Positions 59,901 through 64,000 of a DNA stretch of 64,000 nt are shown piece by piece. Source of the stretch: Acidobacteriaceae bacterium (GTDB taxonomy: Bacteria > Acidobacteriota > Terriglobia > Terriglobales > Acidobacteriaceae); NCBI GenBank assembly GCA_903642265.1, contig CAHJWN010000008.1, forward strand, positions 1 to 64,000, read 5' to 3'. The translations under genes and the position numbers were made by a program. Position 1 is the first letter of the stretch. Every line of letters starts with the position of its first letter. The notes beneath the pieces were generated by a model. The model did no database searches. It worked only from the letters and a program-made list of their open reading frames with translations, and was not told where the DNA came from.

Positions 59901-60540
59901 CAACGGATATCACACCAACACCGTTGCCGAGGACGCCGACCTTACCATGAACATCCTCGAGCAGGGTTACTCCGTCATCTACGAAGACCAGGCGCTTGCC
60001 TTCACCGAGGCCCCCGTCAACGCCGATGGGCTGATGCGTCAACGCTTCCGTTGGTCCTTTGGAATCCTGCAGGCCCTCTACAAACATAAGGGTGCAATCC
60101 AAAAGCATCGTGCCATGGGCCTCTTCGCCCTTCCGAACATCCTGATCTTCCAGATTTTGTTGCCGCTTGTCTCGCCGCTGATTGACCTGATGTTCGTCGT
60201 AGGAGTCTTCCACTACATCCTCGACCGCTACTATCATCCTGACTCTGCCTCTACTGCCAGCTTTTATAAGCTCATCGCCTTCTTTCTCAGTTTCCTGATG
60301 ATTGACTTTGTTGCCTCGGCACTCGCCTTCACCCTCGAGCGCAAGCACCCCGCCAGTAAGGGCGACAGCTGGCTGCTCTTTCACATTTGGATCCAGCGCT
60401 TTACCTACCGACAGGTGTTCTCTGTTGTTCTTCTCAAAACGGTCAAACGCGCGATTGACGGCAAGCCCTTCAACTGGGACAAACTCGACCGCACTGCCAA
60501 GATGTCAGCAGCGACCGAAAAACTCACTGCCGGCGACTGA
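56980..60540 (+). CDS. Three-domain exopolysaccharide enzyme: GH18-like, NodB deacetylase, GT2 synthase
   Basis: 1186 aa. Cytoplasmic N-terminus and one membrane helix (about 20-42), then a GH18-type barrel (about 92-430), a NodB polysaccharide deacetylase (FDDGPD near 528, GNHTYTHP, RPPYSID, LLHDGGGD), two helices (about 745-790), a processive GT2 domain (LIPAYNEE near 805, VIDDGS, IDADG, AEDAD, QRFRW near 1020) and C-terminal helices. It fuses functions split between PgaB and PgaC in poly-N-acetylglucosamine synthesis. In the barrel, the acids expected in DGxNxDxE are replaced (HGLTLNFRS, residues 221-229), so the GH18 unit looks inactive. Confidence 0.9.
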   Translation: MNDQVFFDPQKKRWKRLRRIFDVLALLGLIVGVVFIIGLLRIKPMKELLLPSQTHNFRALSTPPVLKTPQKLRRAAHRKTDRAPSDIPLNSGEGLRAAFYVEWDPSSYSSLKDHIKQIDLLFPEWLHIVSSDGNLTGYSVDNRPFAVVDRSGVHGVDRENKVARVISDAHEDTEIFPLVSNFDPVSGDYNLAVADFLKSPDARANFIKQADLFLAKNPNYHGLTLNFRSVAADAEPGYQALLAALYADFHASGRNLRVYVNTQTDDMDFDLKFMADHSDGLILMNYDEHQTDSEPGAIASEDWFVDNLKNLLKFVPKEKIICSIGSYGYDWSLPLPPAADPKAKRLSTSARPVPAKALSAQEMSTQEAWQAASDSEASVELDHDTLNAHFAYDDEDAHIRHQIWFLDAVTVLNQMRDARALGISTVALWRLGSEDGSLWKIWDAPIKVDPVSALAKVDPGYDVDNEGEGDIMRVTKKPVSGERQTTLDDDDTIDPQYRNIVTEKMLSYPLPYTVQYVGYSPRQVSLSFDDGPDPEWTPKILDVLKKYGVVGTFFLIGDEAQENVGIMRRIYREGHEIGNHTYTHPDISSISIRQVELELALTQRLFASKLGVNPVFFRPPYSIDQEPDTNDQAAPVETIQNRGYVVVGNKIDTDDWDEHPRKSPEEITESVLKQLEGMKTQAWMRGSVILLHDGGGDRSPTVAALPLLIETLRARGYQIVPVSQLVGQTREQVMPPLTGWRQHLPAFVDSVAFFFISLFNHFIIFVFFVGDILMSARLIIIGLFAVIDRLRKRKDFSTPDYTPRVAVLIPAYNEEKVIVRTIRSVMMSNYKNMHIIVIDDGSKDRTSEVARDAYPKDIESGRLTVLTKPNGGKADALNYALDYVDEDIYIGIDADGVIAHDAITRLVPHFANPKIGAVAGNAKVGNRVNLWTRWQALEYITSQNFERRALDLFDVVMVVPGAIGAWRTAAVKAGNGYHTNTVAEDADLTMNILEQGYSVIYEDQALAFTEAPVNADGLMRQRFRWSFGILQALYKHKGAIQKHRAMGLFALPNILIFQILLPLVSPLIDLMFVVGVFHYILDRYYHPDSASTASFYKLIAFFLSFLMIDFVASALAFTLERKHPASKGDSWLLFHIWIQRFTYRQVFSVVLLKTVKRAIDGKPFNWDKLDRTAKMSAATEKLTAGD

Positions 60541-60754
60541 CGCAACACATACCTGCACACCACAGGTCAGTGCGCCTTCGCAAGTCGTTCGAACGTTGCG
60601 AAGAAGTCTCTCAATTGTCATCCCGGTAATCTGTTCACCTGCCGTCGCCACTTACCTGCTAATTGCCAGGTCAGCAACTCGAAGCCGCAGCTCGTAACCA
60701 GGCTGAGGTACGATCTGAGTGCGTTTCTACACAGAGAATCAATCAGGACTGTCC

Positions 60755-61195
60755 ATGTCTCCGCTCGTCGCCTTCGCATTCCCGATCAATGTTCCCAGCA
60801 TCTCTCCCTACACCAGCCTCTTCGCATTCCTCGTCGGCCTGCCCACTCTGGTCGGCACCTACTACCAGACCTGGAAAACTCGCCAGGAGAGCAAAGCCGC
60901 GCGACAAGGCCTGGTTTACAGCGAAAACTGTTTGGAATTCGTGCTTCATGACGGCACCACCATCAACCTTGTTCCTTTGGAAACACTGCACACCCTGCCG
61001 AAATCCGGCGATGTCGTTCTACTTCCAGGCAATGCCGACTCAGATGCAGCAGATCCGAAACACGGGGCCTATCGCGTAAGTCGCGTCGAGTTCATATATT
61101 CCCGCGTTGAAAACCGGTTCGCCCAGTCCGGCCAGGCTCGCCTCGCCAAAGCGGTCGCTCACGTCGATGCCGTCAGCGCACTGCCTTTCAACTAG
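60755..61195 (+). CDS. Hypothetical protein with N-terminal membrane segment, 146 aa
   Basis: Start at 60755 (MSPLVAFAF) is preferred to the longer frame because AGGA lies at a suitable distance. One hydrophobic stretch (about residues 17-33), then a soluble domain with CLEFVLHDGTTINLVPLETLH and LPKSGDVVLLPG. No family recognised. The next gene is a lipase on the same strand, 110 bases on; a link is possible but unproven. Confidence 0.6.
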   Translation: MSPLVAFAFPINVPSISPYTSLFAFLVGLPTLVGTYYQTWKTRQESKAARQGLVYSENCLEFVLHDGTTINLVPLETLHTLPKSGDVVLLPGNADSDAADPKHGAYRVSRVEFIYSRVENRFAQSGQARLAKAVAHVDAVSALPFN

Positions 61196-61305
61196 GTCGA
61201 ACGGCTGACCCGCTGACAAACAGACGTGCTGATTCTTTCCTTGACCCTTTATCCAGACGGCGCGATACTCCATCACCGGGCCCATCACACTCTTGGAGAG
61301 TCTCT

Positions 61306-62157
61306 GTGAATGTTCAACTAGCCATCAACGCCGGTCTGGCCGTCCAATTCGTTTACGACCGATGTGAGTCAGCAGGCGCGCCCATCGACCTCACCGGCGA
61401 AATCTTTCCGATCGGCGGTACCTCATATCGGGTGACGAATACCCTCTTCGCCAACGATTTGGCGACCGGCATCTCCGGACGATTTCAGGAGTTCAACACC
61501 ATCGGCGTCATCGCGGGAAATACCTTGGATCCAACAGACATCTACATCGCCATCCGCGGCACCTCGAATGTTTGGGAGTGGATCCAGGATTGCAAATTCC
61601 TCCCAAAACCTTTCCCGCGCGTTCCTGGCAGCGGATACACCGAGGACGGCTTTACCGATATGTATCTCTCCATGTCCATGACTCCTAATCCGCATGCTGG
61701 TAGCTTCATTGACGACCTCTACGCACTCTTCCCGCCGAATGCAAAGGTCACCGTAGCTGGCCACAGCCTCGGTGCTTCGCTCGCTACGCTTCTTGCCTTT
61801 GACCTGGCCGCCAACTCCCCATTCCGGGACACTTCTGCGGTCTCCCTCTACACCCTTGCCAGTCCCCGAGTTGGCGATCTTAGCTTCATGCAGCTCTTCA
61901 ATCATGTCGTCGGCAACGCCTACCGCATCCACAACCGTCTCGACATCGTCACCAAGACCCCGCCACCCCTGCTTTACTTCCATGTCGGCGACGAGACCGA
62001 GCTCATCCCCAGCAAAGACATGAAGTTCGACCTCCTCTGCGAACATCACCTGCCAAACTATCTCAACATGCTCGCCAGCGTCCTGGACCTTCCTGGCTAC
62101 CCCATCTCTCCCGGATGTTCGAGGACTCCTCCCGCTGTGGCCCAGGAAATCACCTAA
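61306..62157 (+). CDS. Class 3 lipase family protein
   Basis: 283 aa alpha/beta hydrolase of the Lipase_3 family. The oxyanion region is YIAIRGTSN, the nucleophile Ser is in VAGHSLGASLA, the Asp in HNRLDIV and the His probably in CEHHLPNYL. It hydrolyses acylglycerols or related esters. No signal peptide is seen, so it is cytosolic unless exported otherwise. GTG start at 61306 with GGAGAG five bases upstream. Two palindromic repeat copies follow directly after it. Confidence 0.87.
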   Translation: MNVQLAINAGLAVQFVYDRCESAGAPIDLTGEIFPIGGTSYRVTNTLFANDLATGISGRFQEFNTIGVIAGNTLDPTDIYIAIRGTSNVWEWIQDCKFLPKPFPRVPGSGYTEDGFTDMYLSMSMTPNPHAGSFIDDLYALFPPNAKVTVAGHSLGASLATLLAFDLAANSPFRDTSAVSLYTLASPRVGDLSFMQLFNHVVGNAYRIHNRLDIVTKTPPPLLYFHVGDETELIPSKDMKFDLLCEHHLPNYLNMLASVLDLPGYPISPGCSRTPPAVAQEIT

Positions 62158-62158
62158 T

Positions 62159-62227
62159 CACAAATCCGGGTGCCCCATCTTCGCGCAGCCCTATCGCGCT
62201 AAGGTGGGCATTTCTGCAAAGCACGAA
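62159..62227. repeat. Tandem intergenic repeat unit 1 with palindromic core
   Basis: Unit CACAAATCCGGG, GTGCCCCATC, TCGCG, then CGCG, AAGGTGGGCA and a GCAAAGCACGAA tail. The core pairs TGCCC(C)A with TGGGCA, forming a hairpin. Its reverse complement resembles the repeats near 1.2 and 3.0 kb. Confidence 0.8.
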
Positions 62228-62246
62228 TCACACCCCTGCACCCAAC

Positions 62247-62316
62247 CACAAGTCCGGGTGCCCCATCTTCGCGCAGCCCTACCGCGCTAAAGGTGGGCAT
62301 TTGTGCAAAGCACGAA
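62247..62316. repeat. Tandem intergenic repeat unit 2
   Basis: Repeats unit 1 with an offset of 88 bases, nearly identical (one extra A before GGTGGGCAT and a few substitutions). It lies between the lipase gene and rocA and overlaps the spurious upstream extension of the rocA frame. Confidence 0.8.
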
Positions 62317-62367
62317 CCGCACTCCTCGCCCTACACGCTTCCCCCTAAGCGCGTAAAATCGAACGCG

Positions 62368-63990
62368 ATGGCAACCCTCACAATCACCCCCGCTCTTGCG
62401 CCCTTCACCACCGAACTCTTCGTGGATTTCACCGCCTCCGCCAACAAGCGTGCCATGGAAGCCGCCCTGGCGCAGGTAGCCACCGAACTCGGCCGTGAAT
62501 ATGACCTCGTCATCGGCGGCAAGCGCATCCGCACCGAAGGCAAGATCATCTCGACCAACCCAGCAAACCCGTCGCAGATCGTCGGGACCCACCAGCGTGC
62601 GGCAGCCGAACACGCAGAGACTGCCATGCTTGCCGCTCAGCAAGCTTTCGCGAAGTGGTCCCGAACTCCGCTTGCTGACCGCGTCGACCTCCTCCTGCGC
62701 GCCGCTGCACTCATCCGTGAACGTAAGTTCCTCTTTTGCGCCTGGCTCACCTATGAAGTGGGCAAGAACTGGGCTGAGGCGGACGCCGACGTGGCCGAGT
62801 GCATCGACTTCCTCGAGTTCTACGCCCGCGAAGCCCTCCGCCTCGATACGGCCACCACACCGATTCAATACCCTGGCGAGCGAAATCTTCTTCGCTACAT
62901 CCCACTGGGCGTCGGCGCTGTCATTCCGCCCTGGAATTTCCCCTTCGCGATCATGGCCGGCATGACCACTGCCGCCATTGTCACCGGGAATACGGTGATC
63001 CTTAAACCTTCAGTAGACGCTTCAACTATTGCAGCTATCTTCTTCAATCTGCTTGAGGAAGTTGGACTTCCTGACGGTGTAGTGAATTTCTGCCCGGGAG
63101 AAGGCCCTGAGTTTGGTTCCGAGATCGTGGCGAACCCGAAGACACGTTTCATTGCCTTTACGGGTTCCAAAAAGGTTGGTCTTGAGATCCACGAATCCGC
63201 TGCAAAGACCCGGCCGGGACAGATCTGGATCAAGCGCACTGTTCTCGAGATGGGTGGCAAAGACTCAATCATCGTCGACCGCGACTGCGATCTGGATGCC
63301 GCCATCGAAGGCGTGACCTCCTCAGCATTCGGCTTCAACGGCCAGAAGTGCTCCGCCTGCTCTCGCGCCATCGTTGATGCGGAGATCTATGACATCTTCT
63401 GCGATCGAATTACCGAGCGTGTTGCCGCGATCAGGCAGGGCGATCCCGTCAAGAACTTCTACGCCGGTCCTGTCATTAACGATATCGCTGTAAAACGCAT
63501 TCTCGACTACATTGAAATCGGCAAATCTCAAGGTCGTCTCCTTACCGGCGGCACGTTCGTAGATACCCCAGAAAAAGGCCGCTACATCGCCCCCACCGTC
63601 TTCGCAGACGTCGCCCCCATGGCCCGCATCGCGCAGGAAGAGATCTTTGGACCCGTCCTGGCCATCATCAAGTCATCAAGCTTTGAAGACGCTCTCGCTA
63701 TAGCCAATAACACCGAATATGGCCTGACCGGCGCCATCTACTCCGATTCACGCGACAATCTCGACCGTGCGCGCGAGGAGTTTCACGTGGGCAATCTGTA
63801 CCTCAACCGCAAATGCACAGGCGCCATGGTCGCCGCGCACCCTTTTGGCGGCTTCAACATGTCCGGCACAGACTCCAAGGCAGGCGGCCCCGATTACCTG
63901 CTGCTCTTCACCCAGGCCAAATCAATTGCCGAGAAGGTGACCCACGTCAGCGCCTTGCTGGATGAGCAGGAAGATCGAATGGGCATCTGA
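62368..63990 (+). CDS. rocA: L-glutamate gamma-semialdehyde dehydrogenase (1-pyrroline-5-carboxylate dehydrogenase)
   Basis: 540 aa from ATG 62368; the upstream in-frame part lies in a repeat. ALDH superfamily of the RocA/PutA type: IPPWNFPFAI, GSKKVGLEI, catalytic Glu in VLEMGGKDS and Cys in FGFNGQKCSACSR, and C-terminal PFGGFNMSGTDSKAGG. It oxidises glutamate semialdehyde from proline or arginine to glutamate with NAD. A proline dehydrogenase gene is not in the window but could lie downstream. Confidence 0.93.
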   Translation: MATLTITPALAPFTTELFVDFTASANKRAMEAALAQVATELGREYDLVIGGKRIRTEGKIISTNPANPSQIVGTHQRAAAEHAETAMLAAQQAFAKWSRTPLADRVDLLLRAAALIRERKFLFCAWLTYEVGKNWAEADADVAECIDFLEFYAREALRLDTATTPIQYPGERNLLRYIPLGVGAVIPPWNFPFAIMAGMTTAAIVTGNTVILKPSVDASTIAAIFFNLLEEVGLPDGVVNFCPGEGPEFGSEIVANPKTRFIAFTGSKKVGLEIHESAAKTRPGQIWIKRTVLEMGGKDSIIVDRDCDLDAAIEGVTSSAFGFNGQKCSACSRAIVDAEIYDIFCDRITERVAAIRQGDPVKNFYAGPVINDIAVKRILDYIEIGKSQGRLLTGGTFVDTPEKGRYIAPTVFADVAPMARIAQEEIFGPVLAIIKSSSFEDALAIANNTEYGLTGAIYSDSRDNLDRAREEFHVGNLYLNRKCTGAMVAAHPFGGFNMSGTDSKAGGPDYLLLFTQAKSIAEKVTHVSALLDEQEDRMGI

Positions 63991-64000
63991 CATCAATGCG

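Noticed and set aside
62293-62367. Extension of the rocA frame upstream of 62368
   Set aside because: It runs through the tandem repeat and has no ALDH similarity.

Overview
The window looks like chromosomal DNA of a soil acidobacterium (Acidobacteriota, most likely the Terriglobales/Acidobacteriaceae group). This is inferred from the moderately high GC content, the gene style and the gene set; no rRNA gene is present to prove it. Nearly all genes are intact housekeeping or catabolic genes. I see no prophage, insertion sequence, CRISPR array or tRNA gene.

Layout. 1-541: 5' part of thiC. 732-6344: cytochrome c maturation genes ccmE, ccmA, ccmB, ccmC and ccmD, with a ybaK gene between ccmA and ccmB. 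A secreted M20 peptidase, flanked by copies of a palindromic repeat, separates ccmE from ccmA. CcmE has Cys in place of the haem-binding His (the System I* type). 6629-8697: monocarboxylate-type symporter and a DUF1440-like membrane protein. 8889-17324: a compact plus-strand run of two CrtN/CrtI-type desaturases, an aldehyde dehydrogenase, a PlsC-type acyltransferase and a CrtQ-like glycosyltransferase. This is the enzyme set for a glycosylated, acylated carotenoid acid of the staphyloxanthin kind. A Tat-exported GH9 glucanase follows. 17327-26568: queD, a small membrane protein, an alkyltransferase-like DNA repair protein, dinG-type helicase, der with a long basic extension, a GMC oxidoreductase, trmFO and a GNAT gene.

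26817-42053: an outer-membrane barrel, a giant RNase E/G (1338 aa, with about 860 aa of low-complexity sequence inserted in its S1 domain) and the rod-shape cluster rodA, mrdA, mreD, mreC, mreB. The cluster is interrupted by a secreted NIF3-like protein, a cytochrome P460 and an esterase. A decayed AraC-family gene lies between rodA and the RNase gene. 42234-47993: alanine dehydrogenase, an NtrY/NtrX-like two-component pair whose NtrX lacks the GAFTGA loop, and a GNAT. 48049-63990: enolase, a VirB10-like secreted protein, a cytosolic Ser/Thr kinase with TPRs, an SSF symporter with a small partner, a lone receiver protein, a 1186-aa three-domain exopolysaccharide enzyme (GH18-like, NodB deacetylase, GT2), a lipase and a glutamate-semialdehyde dehydrogenase.

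Strand composition flips sharply near 48.0 kb. The plus strand is G-rich to the left and C-rich to the right, even across two adjacent genes on the same strand, so the replication terminus or an inversion junction probably lies there. Gene groups that appear to work together are the ccm genes with the P460 c-type cytochrome, the carotenoid operon, the cell-elongation genes, and the NtrYX pair.
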